A DNA stretch of 64,000 nucleotides. Source: Winogradskyella psychrotolerans. GTDB taxonomy: Bacteria; Bacteroidota; Bacteroidia; Flavobacteriales; Flavobacteriaceae. Of this stretch, positions 25,256-33,389 are shown in pieces. The position numbers were made by a program, and so were the translations under genes. Positions within the stretch are counted from its first letter, which is position 1, and each line of letters begins with the position of its first letter. Below the pieces are notes generated by a model. It saw only the letters and a program-made list of their open reading frames with translations. It made no database searches and was not told where the DNA came from. The stretch covers positions 248,001 to 312,000 of the forward strand of contig NZ_JAHKPN010000011.1 of NCBI RefSeq assembly GCF_018860545.1, written 5' to 3'.

Positions 25256-26236
25256 CTAGTCAGGAAAGTTATTTAACGACACCGTTTCAAACTCGTTGTC
25301 ATCATTCTCAAAAATAATAAACGCTTTTAATTCTGAATGTCTGTATAAAAATTCAGTTACCTTTTCAATGCCCATAGCTTGAAACGCTGTAGCATATGCA
25401 TCTGCCGTCATACAATCTTCTGCCAATACAGAGACACTAAGAATATTTGTTTTTGAAGGATAGCCTGTTTTGGTATCAATAATGTGTGCATAGCGATTTC
25501 CGTTTTCATCGACTTTAAATTTGCGGTATGTTCCAGAAGTAGCCATCGCTTCATCTTGTAAAGGAATGACTTTAGAGTAGGATTGTTCACCTTCAAAATT
25601 AGGATCATCAATACCCACTTTCCAAGTTGATTGTTTTTCAAGATTAATGCCTCTTGCTCTTATTTCACCTCCTATTTCAACTAAATAATCAGTAACATTT
25701 TTACGTTCTAAAAATTCACCAATTACATCCACTCCGTAACCTTTGGCAATGGCATTGAAATCTAGATACGATGCTCCCGATTTTATAATTTTATTATCCC
25801 TTAAACCCATTCTATTAAAGCCAACTGCTTTCATTAAACCATCAATTGCCGTACTATCTATGTTTGTTATTTTTCCTTCTGGCCCAAAATCCCAAGCATT
25901 TACAACAGCTCCGATTGTTGGATCAAAAGCACCTTCCGTTGCTCTATAAATTTGTCTTGCATTATTAAAAACGCGTGTAAAATGTGCATCTACTTCAATA
26001 GCTTCCCCTTTATTTATTCTTGAAATTTTAGAATCAGGAATATAGGTTGACATGGATTGATTCACCACGTTAAAAAGGCTATCGAACTGTTTTTGGTAGT
26101 TCACATCATGTTCCGAATGGTATTGAACACTATACGACGTTCCAAAAACCGGACCTGATAATTTGATGTTTTTGGGTTCTTGTTGACAAGAAAAAAACAG
26201 TAATACAAGGCTAATTGAAAGTAAAATTTTATTCAT
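25256..26236 (-). CDS. apbE: FAD:protein FMN transferase (flavin-trafficking lipoprotein)
   Basis: 326 residues. The lipoprotein signal ends in LLFFSCQQ, with Cys17 acylated, so the protein faces the periplasm on a membrane. ApbE attaches FMN from FAD to threonine residues of NqrB, NqrC and related proteins, using magnesium. Family motifs seen are FGTSYSVQYHS, MSTYIPDSKISRINKG, DPTIGAVVNAWDFGPEG, LDFNAIAKGYGVDVIGEFL, YLVEIGGEIRARG and HIIDTKTGYPS, with the late metal motif AEDCMTADAYATAFQAMG. Its clients NqrB and NqrC are encoded 17-20 kb away on the same strand. In related genomes this gene usually follows nqrF directly. Confidence 0.95.
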   Translation of the reverse strand: MNKILLSISLVLLFFSCQQEPKNIKLSGPVFGTSYSVQYHSEHDVNYQKQFDSLFNVVNQSMSTYIPDSKISRINKGEAIEVDAHFTRVFNNARQIYRATEGAFDPTIGAVVNAWDFGPEGKITNIDSTAIDGLMKAVGFNRMGLRDNKIIKSGASYLDFNAIAKGYGVDVIGEFLERKNVTDYLVEIGGEIRARGINLEKQSTWKVGIDDPNFEGEQSYSKVIPLQDEAMATSGTYRKFKVDENGNRYAHIIDTKTGYPSKTNILSVSVLAEDCMTADAYATAFQAMGIEKVTEFLYRHSELKAFIIFENDDNEFETVSLNNFPD

Positions 26237-26271
26237 ATTAAAAACTAAAATCTTGGTGTTTTATTAATGAG

Positions 26272-26291
26272 ATTCCTGCTTTCGCAGGAAT
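26272..26291. repeat. Short palindromic hairpin (ATTCCTGC-tttc-GCAGGAAT)
   Basis: A perfect 8-bp stem with a 4-base loop between apbE and the upstream small gene. It has no T tail in either direction. The sequence resembles short palindromes scattered between genes in flavobacterial genomes. Confidence 0.6.
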
Positions 26292-26294
26292 TGG

Positions 26295-26672
26295 TCAATT
26301 TAAATTCATTTCTATAACTTGAATCCCATTATATTCAATGAGGTATTCTTCGTTTAAATAAAGCGGTAAATCTTCACCATCAGGATTTCCTAACCCTACG
26401 CCTGCATATAACACTTTAGCATCCTTTTCAAAAGCATGTTTCTTAAAGGTTTCCATCCAAACCACATCATAATTATTAGGGTTATCTGGTAAAATCACGG
26501 CACGGACTACCACAAAATAATATTGACTATTCTTATCGATACAAACAAATTGTGGATGGCGTTTTAACTTAGAATTAATAGCTACAAACTCGAAACCACG
26601 CGCCTCCAGGTCTTTACCAACATGGTTCATGGCGAGATTATGTATTTCTTGTGGTGTTAGTGGTTTACTCAT
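26295..26672 (-). CDS. Conserved hypothetical protein often labelled 'NqrF' in databases
   Basis: 125 residues from the ATG at 26672 (MSKPLTPQEIHNLAMNHVGKD); an upstream ATG adds five residues with no support. It is a small mixed alpha/beta cytoplasmic protein with blocks GFEFVAINSKLKRHPQFVC, YYFVVVRAVILPDNP and VLYAGVGLGNP, ending in EYNGIQVIEMN. From memory, close relatives in Flavobacteriia carry the name Na+-translocating NADH-quinone reductase subunit F. The sequence has none of the ferredoxin, FAD or NADH motifs of NqrF, so the name must come from linkage to nqr/apbE. It sits in a compact operon with apbE and the DUF4846 gene. Function unknown. Confidence 0.8.
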   Translation of the reverse strand: MSKPLTPQEIHNLAMNHVGKDLEARGFEFVAINSKLKRHPQFVCIDKNSQYYFVVVRAVILPDNPNNYDVVWMETFKKHAFEKDAKVLYAGVGLGNPDGEDLPLYLNEEYLIEYNGIQVIEMNLN

Positions 26673-26692
26673 ATAGCAAAAATACAAACTTG

Positions 26693-27559
26693 CTATTTAA
26701 AACGCACAAATTTCGAACTACTAAACCTATAATTTGAAACAGAAATCGCCGTATCATCTTCGAGTTGATACCATGGTGAAATCGCTGCGTCTTCAAGATT
26801 CTTTACTAAATGTACACTTTGGGCTGGTGTATTGCCTTGACATAATAAATACAATTTTTCTCCTTGCGCGTTCACAACCTCATCTGCAACCATAACTATA
26901 TGTCCTGGTGAACCTCCTTTGATGAGCATATCACCAATTTTTAAATTTTTCACTTTAACGGCTTCTAACTCATTGTACAACGATAACGTCCCAGAATACA
27001 TATATATTAAATTCAGATATTTATAGAAGTTGCCTTTTGAAGTATTGGCACTTGCCGTTTTATGAAACGTGACTTTATTACCGTTAATTTTAGGTCTATA
27101 CCCTTCAGCATATTTGGTCCAAGAACAATAATGCCCAGATGTAAAGTTAAAACCTATTTCGTTTTTTCTATTGTTATCCCACAGGTACTCGCTTCGTATT
27201 CTAATAAGTGCATCTGCACATTGTTGTAGACCATTTTTAGGAACCGGAATCTCTAAAATACCAATATGACCTCCTTGCCAGAAATAGTTGGTGTCATCGT
27301 AATTAATGATTTTACTTCCAAAAGCTTTTAATCTATAACGTCTAAGATAATCTTGAAAACTTCCTTTGGCATAATTGACACGTTTATAACCGTCAGGCAT
27401 ATTAACTCTAGACGCGATTGTTAGACTATCTTTATTAATAAGACTTGGTGTTTCAATACTTGATTTAACGATACTTACCACTTTTTTTACTGGTCTAAAT
27501 TGAAACGCTAAAACAGCAAGTGATGTTAAGATCAAAATGGCGAGTAGAACTTTTTTCAT
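26693..27559 (-). CDS. DUF4846 family exported protein
   Basis: 288 residues with an N-terminal signal or anchor (MKKVLLAILILTSLAVLAF). The body matches DUF4846: GYKRVNYAKGSFQDYLRRYRL, CADALIRIRSEYLWDNN, IGFNFTSGHYCSWTKYAEGYRP and MLIKGGSPGHIVMVADEV, ending in SPWYQLED. The spacing of Cys-Ser-Trp and the later GSPGHIVMV recalls the Cys/His arrangement of NlpC/P60-like papain folds, so a cell-wall amidase or transferase activity is possible but unproven. It lies 20 bases upstream of the small conserved gene and is probably in one operon with it and apbE. Confidence 0.8.
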   Translation of the reverse strand: MKKVLLAILILTSLAVLAFQFRPVKKVVSIVKSSIETPSLINKDSLTIASRVNMPDGYKRVNYAKGSFQDYLRRYRLKAFGSKIINYDDTNYFWQGGHIGILEIPVPKNGLQQCADALIRIRSEYLWDNNRKNEIGFNFTSGHYCSWTKYAEGYRPKINGNKVTFHKTASANTSKGNFYKYLNLIYMYSGTLSLYNELEAVKVKNLKIGDMLIKGGSPGHIVMVADEVVNAQGEKLYLLCQGNTPAQSVHLVKNLEDAAISPWYQLEDDTAISVSNYRFSSSKFVRFK

Positions 27560-27607
27560 ACTTTTAATAACGACAAAAAAATCTGTTTTCGTATGGTAGA
27601 GTTTGAA

Positions 27608-28240
27608 TTATAGTTCGTTATCGTAAGATTTCCGAATCAATTCGGCTTTACTATTAATTTCTAACGTTTTATAGATGTTCTTAATGTGTGTACGAACCGT
27701 ATCGATGGAAACAAACAAATCATTGGCAATCATTTTGTAGCTTTTACCATCTACTATACCAGCTACAATGTCTTTTTGTCTTGGCGTTAGCAAATTGCTT
27801 TTATGCTGTTTTGGTGCAAAGGTATTCACTATTTTTCTCGCAATAGAAGGAGACATGTAAGAACCACCTTTGCTCACTACTTCTATAGCTTCCTTAATTT
27901 TTTTAAGTGGTGTTTTTTTCGATAAATACGAACAAGCTCCGGCACACAAGGCTTTATAAATACTATCATTATCTTCAAAAGTCGTCAGCATAATAATATC
28001 AACTTTTGGAAGTTCGTTTAAGAGTAATGGAATCCCATCAATACCTGACATACCTAATAGGTTAATATCAAGAAGAATTATCTTTGGTAAAGTTTCAAGT
28101 GATTTAATTGACGTTAAAAAATCTTCAACCGAAGACGATATCTGCACACAATCAATCTCAGATTGGGCATCAAAAAAGTCGTTCAGGCTTTCCTGAATTA
28201 ACGTATCATCTTCTACAATCCCTAGATTAATTTTACTCAT
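27608..28240 (-). CDS. NarL/LuxR-family response regulator
   Basis: 210 residues. The receiver (about 3-125) has acidic residues in LGIVEDDTLIQ and phospho-acceptor Asp58 in IILLDINLLGMSG. A LuxR-type helix-turn-helix lies at about 145-205 (LTPRQKDIVAGIVDGKSYKM, NDLFVSIDTVRTHIKNIYKT). It is the partner of the HisKA_3 kinase at 28505-31543. A 20-bp perfect palindrome 98-117 bases upstream of its start, repeated upstream of the kinase, is the likely binding site, so the system probably autoregulates. The gene has its own promoter region instead of being joined to the kinase gene. Confidence 0.93.
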   Translation of the reverse strand: MSKINLGIVEDDTLIQESLNDFFDAQSEIDCVQISSSVEDFLTSIKSLETLPKIILLDINLLGMSGIDGIPLLLNELPKVDIIMLTTFEDNDSIYKALCAGACSYLSKKTPLKKIKEAIEVVSKGGSYMSPSIARKIVNTFAPKQHKSNLLTPRQKDIVAGIVDGKSYKMIANDLFVSIDTVRTHIKNIYKTLEINSKAELIRKSYDNEL

Positions 28241-28309
28241 TTTTTATTGGCGAAAGGCTTATATGTTATCACTATTTTAAAAGCTATACATGTGATAATT
28301 CTTCATTAG

Positions 28310-28357
28310 TAAAGTTATGGTTTTAGAAATTCTCTACAATCACATTATGATGTGATT
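28310..28357 (-). promoter_or_regulatory. Promoter and palindromic operator of the NarL-type regulator
   Basis: TAACTTTA (plus 28310-28317) serves as -7 box. Twenty bases upstream lies AATCACATTATGATGTGATT (28338-28357), a perfect 8-bp inverted repeat around TATG. A near copy is at 31598-31617. Confidence 0.65.
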
Positions 28358-28426
28358 TTACTTTTACAGATTATTAGATATTCTATATAGTTTCCCTTTT
28401 GATATATTTTAAAAAACACCCCTAAA

Positions 28427-28442
28427 GTCCCCTCAAGGGGAC
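28427..28442. repeat. GTCCCC-tcaa-GGGGAC palindrome
   Basis: A perfect 6-bp GC-rich stem with a 4-base loop, preceded by cacccctaaa. It stands out in AT-rich DNA between the kinase and regulator genes. It resembles a common flavobacterial intergenic palindrome and could attenuate read-through from kinase to regulator. Confidence 0.6.
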
Positions 28443-28504
28443 AATCTACTTAAATAAAAATTATACTATGATTTCAATTCTGCAGTTATAATAATGTAAA
28501 AAAA

Positions 28505-31500
28505 TCACATATTAAAAGGTAAATGTAATTCAACGCAAAATCCATTTTCTCTTTTAAATACTATATCTCCTTTTAACTTTTCTGCTCGCATTACCATATT
28601 AGATAAGCCTAAACCGGTTGACTTATAACTCTCCTTTTTACTGCCGTTGTCTTTAATGGTAAACTCACACCCCTTGAACGTATTAGTTAAAGCTATTTTT
28701 ACATGTGTAGCATCAGAATGTCTTAAAATATTAGTGATGGCTTCTTTATATATTAAAAATAAAGCCTGCTTAGTCTGTGCTATTAAACGTCTATTAGGAT
28801 TTCTAATACTTGAGCTAACAATTTGAAACGTGATGTCTTTTGGCAACAATAATTCTTCCGCCAACTCATGCATACGTTCAATTAAATCGTTAACCGTTTC
28901 ACGCCTACTATCAATACTCCATACCAGATCTCGCATCTGTGAAATCGCATTTCTGCTAATTCCTGCAATCTTTTGAAGTTTCAATTTATCGGCTTCACTG
29001 GCATTAATTTCCATAAGTTCGGTTTGCATGGCTAAACCAGACAACAGTGACCCAACATCGTCGTGTAAATCACTAGATATTTTAGTCCGAAGGCGTTCCA
29101 TGGCCATAGCCTGTTTAAATCGATACCTAAAAATGGAAGACATGATAGCTATAACTGCTAATATCGCCAATGCTATAAACCACCATTTTTTATAAAATAT
29201 TTGTTTAACTGTAATCGGTATGGACAAAATTGAAGGACTTTCATTTCCTCTTGAATCTTTACCTTTTACGTTTAATACGTAATCTCCTGCCGGCAATTTG
29301 TTATATCGGATTGAAGAACTATTTCCATGATAAAACCAACGATTTTCAAAACCTTCTAATTTTGTACTATATGTATTTTTATTATTTTGAAAATAGCTTG
29401 GCATTGTCCAGTTGACCTCAAAATATTGATCGTAAGGTGAAATTTCTAAAGTTGATAATTTAGTTTGATTAAAATCAGTTTTAAAATCAGTTTTAGTTTT
29501 GCTATTGTAACCTGAAAACTCTGTAAATCGCATATTTGGTGTCTCAGATTGCTTTAGAACTTCGTTTGGTTTAAACTTATTCAATCCGTTCATGCCGCCA
29601 AAGTAAAAATTCCCATTACTATCTTTATAGAACGACGAATAGTTAAATTCAAAATGTGTGAGTCCATCTTCAGCATAAAAATTCTGAAACACTTCTGTGG
29701 TTGGGTTAAAATAGCATAAACCATTGTAAGTACTAATCCACATATTTTGATTATCGTCAAATAAAAAACCAACAACATTATTATCTGGCAAACCATTATT
29801 TTTAGTAAAAGTTTTTATCGTTTTTCCATCTGCTGATAAGTAATTTAGACCACCACCATAGGTGCCAATCCATATATTCCCTTCTAAATCTTCATCAACA
29901 GCCAGAATATAATTTCGTGAAATTCTCGGATTAGTGTCTTTAGAAAACTGGGTTTCAACACCTCCATTCATATTAACTTTTAGCAAGCCATCACTGCGTG
30001 TACCAATCCATATAACATCATCTGTTTTACTTTCTTTAAAGAATCTAAAATCAGCAAAATCATTTTCTATATTCTTATTTTCAAATGGCATACTATACGC
30101 TTCAGTTTCAGGATCAAATAATATAAGTTGCGACAAACTCTGTCCAAATAATAATTTTCCATTTCTGAGTTTTATTATTGGATTTTGACTCCTTAAGTCT
30201 ATGCTAGATTTAAACTCATCATAAATCTTAGTTGCTCCAGTTTCTAGATTAATTTTCATTAAGCCCAGACCTAAAGTGAATGCATTTTTTTTATTTTCAT
30301 CCAGCGCATAAAAAATGGACACATATTGCGAAATCTCTAATGCGTTTTTTTCAAGATTTAGATGTAGTGTGTCAATTTTACCCGCAATAGTTTTGAATAG
30401 AATTTTGTTTTGACTTTCAGATTTAACATAGATAGTTCCATTGGCATCTTCAAAAATACCACGCATTGTATTTCCCCATCCCTGGTTCTTAGATGCGAAT
30501 ACGCTTGTAAACAGCCCATCTTCTATACGTATTTTAAATAAACCATTGTCTGTTGCGACCCAAAGTAGTTTGTTAGCATCAATAAAAAGCATATTGATTT
30601 TTGAATATTCTAATGTAGACCTCAACTGTTGTGTATAATCCTTAAAAACCCCATTTGTGTCCATGCGAAATAGATCCGTATCACCAGAAAACCAAATCTG
30701 ATCTTCATCGTCTTGTATGCCTTGGTAAAATAGTACACCGTTATTAAGTATGTGTTTTGAACTTAAACCATCCTCACTTAAAGTAAAAATCCCAAATTCT
30801 TTTTGAGAAAAAAAGTACTGTTTATTATTTTTATCAAAATATGAAAGCGTAAAATTAGAGATATTCCCTTGCCAATTAAAAGTCGATAATTTATAGGTGT
30901 CTAACAGTTCACCATTGGCATTAAACTTAAAAGAACCTTGATCTAAATTTAGTATAATGTGTCCTTTTCTGTCTTTAGTTAACGTACTGTTACCACTTTG
31001 AATTCTTGATACTGTGGCCTTAACTTCAAATTTGTCGTTAATCAATTTTTGAAGATAATGTTTGGCTTCATCTTTGTTTGCTGTGAGATAGTCTTCTGTC
31101 TTTATCCAAATACTACCATCTTCAGTTCTAAGTAAATTTACAACGTCTCCTTTGATACCGTGAGAACCATTAAATGCAGTAACTTTATTTGTGGTTAAAT
31201 CTAAATTATACAATTTTAAATTCGCAAAAAACCATAATATATTAGCTGTGTCATCAATTTCTATATTATCTCCAATTTGCTCATTTTCAATATAAAAAGG
31301 ATTAGTTCTATCAGAATTATAGACCTTAAAATTATTACCATCATATCGTATTAAGCCGACTTCCGTACCAAACCACATCATTTGATTTTTATCCTGAGCC
31401 ATACAAGTAATGGATCTAAAGGGCAAGCCATCATCTGTAGTAAGCACATCAATTTGCGAAGGATTTTGAGCATACACACTATAGCATACAAAGAGTAAGC

Positions 31501-31543
31501 TCATTTGCAGAACAAAAGTGCTCAGTGTTTTAAAGGAATTCAA
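28505..31543 (-). CDS. Propeller-type sensor histidine kinase of the NarL/DesK class
   Basis: 1012 residues. The signal peptide (ending VCYSVYAQ) leads into a periplasmic beta-propeller of about 27-700 with blade motifs such as DKNQMMWFGTEVGLIRYDG, ANKLLWVATDNGLFKI, EGNIWIGTYGGGLNYL and NQNMWISTYNGLCYF. A Y_Y_Y domain follows at about 705-775 (KLEGFENRWFYHGNSS, YNKLPAGDYVLNVKG), and a transmembrane helix at about 784-804. The dimerisation/phospho-acceptor domain is HisKA_3, with its histidine in ISSDLHDDVGSLLSGLA near residue 825. The HATPase domain ends with DNGSKKESYKSTGLGLSNM. The different kinase core explains why its partner is a NarL-type rather than LytTR-type regulator. Confidence 0.94.
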   Translation of the reverse strand: MNSFKTLSTFVLQMSLLFVCYSVYAQNPSQIDVLTTDDGLPFRSITCMAQDKNQMMWFGTEVGLIRYDGNNFKVYNSDRTNPFYIENEQIGDNIEIDDTANILWFFANLKLYNLDLTTNKVTAFNGSHGIKGDVVNLLRTEDGSIWIKTEDYLTANKDEAKHYLQKLINDKFEVKATVSRIQSGNSTLTKDRKGHIILNLDQGSFKFNANGELLDTYKLSTFNWQGNISNFTLSYFDKNNKQYFFSQKEFGIFTLSEDGLSSKHILNNGVLFYQGIQDDEDQIWFSGDTDLFRMDTNGVFKDYTQQLRSTLEYSKINMLFIDANKLLWVATDNGLFKIRIEDGLFTSVFASKNQGWGNTMRGIFEDANGTIYVKSESQNKILFKTIAGKIDTLHLNLEKNALEISQYVSIFYALDENKKNAFTLGLGLMKINLETGATKIYDEFKSSIDLRSQNPIIKLRNGKLLFGQSLSQLILFDPETEAYSMPFENKNIENDFADFRFFKESKTDDVIWIGTRSDGLLKVNMNGGVETQFSKDTNPRISRNYILAVDEDLEGNIWIGTYGGGLNYLSADGKTIKTFTKNNGLPDNNVVGFLFDDNQNMWISTYNGLCYFNPTTEVFQNFYAEDGLTHFEFNYSSFYKDSNGNFYFGGMNGLNKFKPNEVLKQSETPNMRFTEFSGYNSKTKTDFKTDFNQTKLSTLEISPYDQYFEVNWTMPSYFQNNKNTYSTKLEGFENRWFYHGNSSSIRYNKLPAGDYVLNVKGKDSRGNESPSILSIPITVKQIFYKKWWFIALAILAVIAIMSSIFRYRFKQAMAMERLRTKISSDLHDDVGSLLSGLAMQTELMEINASEADKLKLQKIAGISRNAISQMRDLVWSIDSRRETVNDLIERMHELAEELLLPKDITFQIVSSSIRNPNRRLIAQTKQALFLIYKEAITNILRHSDATHVKIALTNTFKGCEFTIKDNGSKKESYKSTGLGLSNMVMRAEKLKGDIVFKRENGFCVELHLPFNM

Positions 31544-31571
31544 AATAATGGTTTAATTAATAGCTAAGTCT

Positions 31572-31617
31572 CAAATATACAAAATGTTAGCACTAAATTT
31601 CACATTAAGATGTGATT
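31572..31617. promoter_or_regulatory. Shared NarL-type operator between the kinase gene and the DUF2306 operon
   Basis: TTTCACATTAAGATGTGATT (31598-31617) matches 18 of 20 positions of the palindrome at 28338. On the minus strand a perfect -7 box TATATTTG (plus 31572-31579) lies 18 bases from it. On the plus strand a weaker TATATCTTG (31637-31645) lies 19 bases from its other side. One operator could thus activate both divergent units. Confidence 0.6.
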
Positions 31618-31678
31618 GATAACCTTGGTTTAACCTTATATCTTGCCAATAGCTATTAATTACTGATTCTAATAAATA

Positions 31679-32317
31679 ATGGATTCATCTAACAATAAAA
31701 ATGCATTACATAGATATACATTAAAAGTTCTGGCAATACTAACAGGAATAATAACGATTTACTACGTAATTACTACAGCATTCCCCATGCTAATCCCAAC
31801 TGAAGTAGTTTACGGCTCGTATTACTTCTCGAGAGTGTATTGGGTATTTCCACATATTGTTTTGGGGATAATCGCAACTATAATTGGGCCTTTTCAATTT
31901 ATGCCAAAAATTCGAAATAAATATCTCAAAATCCATAGGCAATTAGGCCGTGTTTATATGATGTCTACTGTTTTATCAGGAATATCTGGTATGTATATGG
32001 TGGTTACTTCTGATGTTAATTTACCATATGCCGTTGGCTGGTTTATGCTTGGCGTTGCGTGGTCAACGTCTTCCATAATGGCATTTATTTCTATAAAGAA
32101 CCGAAAAATAGACCTACATAAAGAGTGGATGATTAGAAGTTACGTCATTACGCTAGCTTTCGTCACATTCAGATTTGTATACGATATTATAAGGTCATTT
32201 GATATTGGAACATGGGAAGAAGTTCAAGTTTTAATGAGTTGGGCCTGTTGGGCGATACCCTTATTTATTGCCGAAGTTTTTATACAAGGAAGAAAGATAA
32301 AAAGAAATAACCAATAA
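31679..32317 (+). CDS. DUF2306 family membrane protein
   Basis: 212 residues with about six transmembrane helices (roughly 15-38, 53-75, 92-110, 115-135, 150-168 and 182-200). Conserved family features are the HIVLGIIATIIGPFQFMPK block, KYLKIHRQLGRVYMM with a membrane-edge histidine, and KIDLHKEWMIRSYVITLAFV. The paired histidines in IHRQLGR and LHKEWM resemble haem ligands of membrane cytochromes, but this is not proven for the family. First gene of a divergent operon whose promoter region shares a palindrome with the NarL-type kinase gene. The RidA gene follows 12 bases later. Confidence 0.85.
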   Translation: MDSSNNKNALHRYTLKVLAILTGIITIYYVITTAFPMLIPTEVVYGSYYFSRVYWVFPHIVLGIIATIIGPFQFMPKIRNKYLKIHRQLGRVYMMSTVLSGISGMYMVVTSDVNLPYAVGWFMLGVAWSTSSIMAFISIKNRKIDLHKEWMIRSYVITLAFVTFRFVYDIIRSFDIGTWEEVQVLMSWACWAIPLFIAEVFIQGRKIKRNNQ

Positions 32318-32329
32318 ACACTAATCAAA

Positions 32330-32854
32330 ATGAACACATCAAAATTATTTACAAGTCTACTATTATTTTTTATTTCAGCATCATTTTTTAATTGTGAAGA
32401 AAAAGTCACTACAGAAATCACAAAAGAAAAAACGGAAACCATTGCACACAATCAAGTAAACGAAACACCAGAATACTTCCTGCTAAGACCCGAAGTTGAA
32501 AAAGCCTATGGCTATTCGCATGCTGTAAAAATCGGCAATTCTATTAAAATTTCTGGAGCTGTAAGTATGGATGATGAAGGGAACCCAACAGCGGTTGGCG
32601 ATTTGGCACAACAAATGAAAAATTGCTATGCTGATTTAGAAAAAATCTTAAAACATTATGGATGCACATTTGATGATGTAGTGAAAGAAGATGTCTTTAC
32701 AACGGATATGCCAAAATTTTTAGAAGCCGCAGCCTACAGAACTGAAATTTATAAAACCCAATTCCCTACTGGTTCTTGGCTTGGTGTAACAGAACTAGCA
32801 GTACCAGAATTTATGATAGAGATTGAATTGGAAGTGCATAAATCAATATATTAA
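32330..32854 (+). CDS. RidA-family protein exported as a lipoprotein
   Basis: 174 residues. The first 22 residues form a lipoprotein signal with acylated Cys22 (FISASFFNCEEK). The RidA/YjgF/UK114 domain covers about 50-172: YGYSHAVKIGNSIKISGAVSM, GDLAQQMKNCYADLEKILKHYG, CTFDDVVKEDVFTTDM and a closing FMIEIELEVHK. The arginine used by true enamine/imine deaminases is not evident at the end of the domain, where the sequence reads VPEFMIEIE instead of R-x-x-V/C-x-V. It may therefore bind ligands without RidA activity. An envelope location is unusual, since RidA normally acts in the cytoplasm. Second gene of the operon; 17 bases before the next. Confidence 0.85.
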   Translation: MNTSKLFTSLLLFFISASFFNCEEKVTTEITKEKTETIAHNQVNETPEYFLLRPEVEKAYGYSHAVKIGNSIKISGAVSMDDEGNPTAVGDLAQQMKNCYADLEKILKHYGCTFDDVVKEDVFTTDMPKFLEAAAYRTEIYKTQFPTGSWLGVTELAVPEFMIEIELEVHKSIY

Positions 32855-32871
32855 TTAATAAACCATTACAC

Positions 32872-33351
32872 ATGAAAACTATGAAACGAATATTAGCCAC
32901 AATGTTCCTTATTGCCATTAATTTAAATGGATTTGCACAAGACACAAAAACCGATACCATTAATTTAATAGTAATCGATAGTCTTTACCAAGCGTTTGCA
33001 AAAGGAGACATTCCAACCGTACTTGGTTTAATAGATGAAAAAATTGTATGGAACGAAGCTGAAGGAAATTCCTTGGCTGATGGTAATCCATACATTGGTC
33101 CAGAAGCTGTCTTAAATGGTGTATTTGCACGAATTGGCCCTTTGTATAAATCATTCGCAGTAAAAGATGTAAATCTACATGAGATGAGTAATAATCAAGT
33201 ATTGGCAACTTTGCGCTACGAAATTGTCTCTAAAAATGATGAAAGTTATTCTGTACAAGTAGCGCATCATTACACACTTAAAGACGGAAAAATAATTCAG
33301 TTTCAGCAATATGCAGATACTAAGAAGTTGGCAGATGCTGAGAAAATTTAA
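32872..33351 (+). CDS. Exported NTF2-like / SnoaL-like protein
   Basis: 159 residues. The signal peptide (MKTMKRILATMFLIAINLNGFAQ) is followed by one NTF2-like cone-shaped domain at about 35-155 (LYQAFAKGDIPTVLGLIDEKIVWNEAE, NPYIGPEAVLNGVFARIG, HHYTLKDGKIIQFQQYADT). The closing motif, in which a His-Tyr pair precedes the GKI-x-x-F/x-Q-Y-x-D strand, is typical of SnoaL-like folds that bind small hydrophobic ligands or act as isomerases and hydrolases. It is third in the operon, after the exported RidA protein; both would work in the periplasm. Confidence 0.82.
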   Translation: MKTMKRILATMFLIAINLNGFAQDTKTDTINLIVIDSLYQAFAKGDIPTVLGLIDEKIVWNEAEGNSLADGNPYIGPEAVLNGVFARIGPLYKSFAVKDVNLHEMSNNQVLATLRYEIVSKNDESYSVQVAHHYTLKDGKIIQFQQYADTKKLADAEKI

Positions 33352-33389
33352 TTCAAATAATTTTAAATCAATTACAAAATGAAAAAATC

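Noticed and set aside
27170..27480. DUF4846 gene as a certain NlpC/P60 amidase
   Set aside because: The Cys and His are suggestive, but the order of catalytic motifs cannot be confirmed by eye; kept as DUF4846 only.
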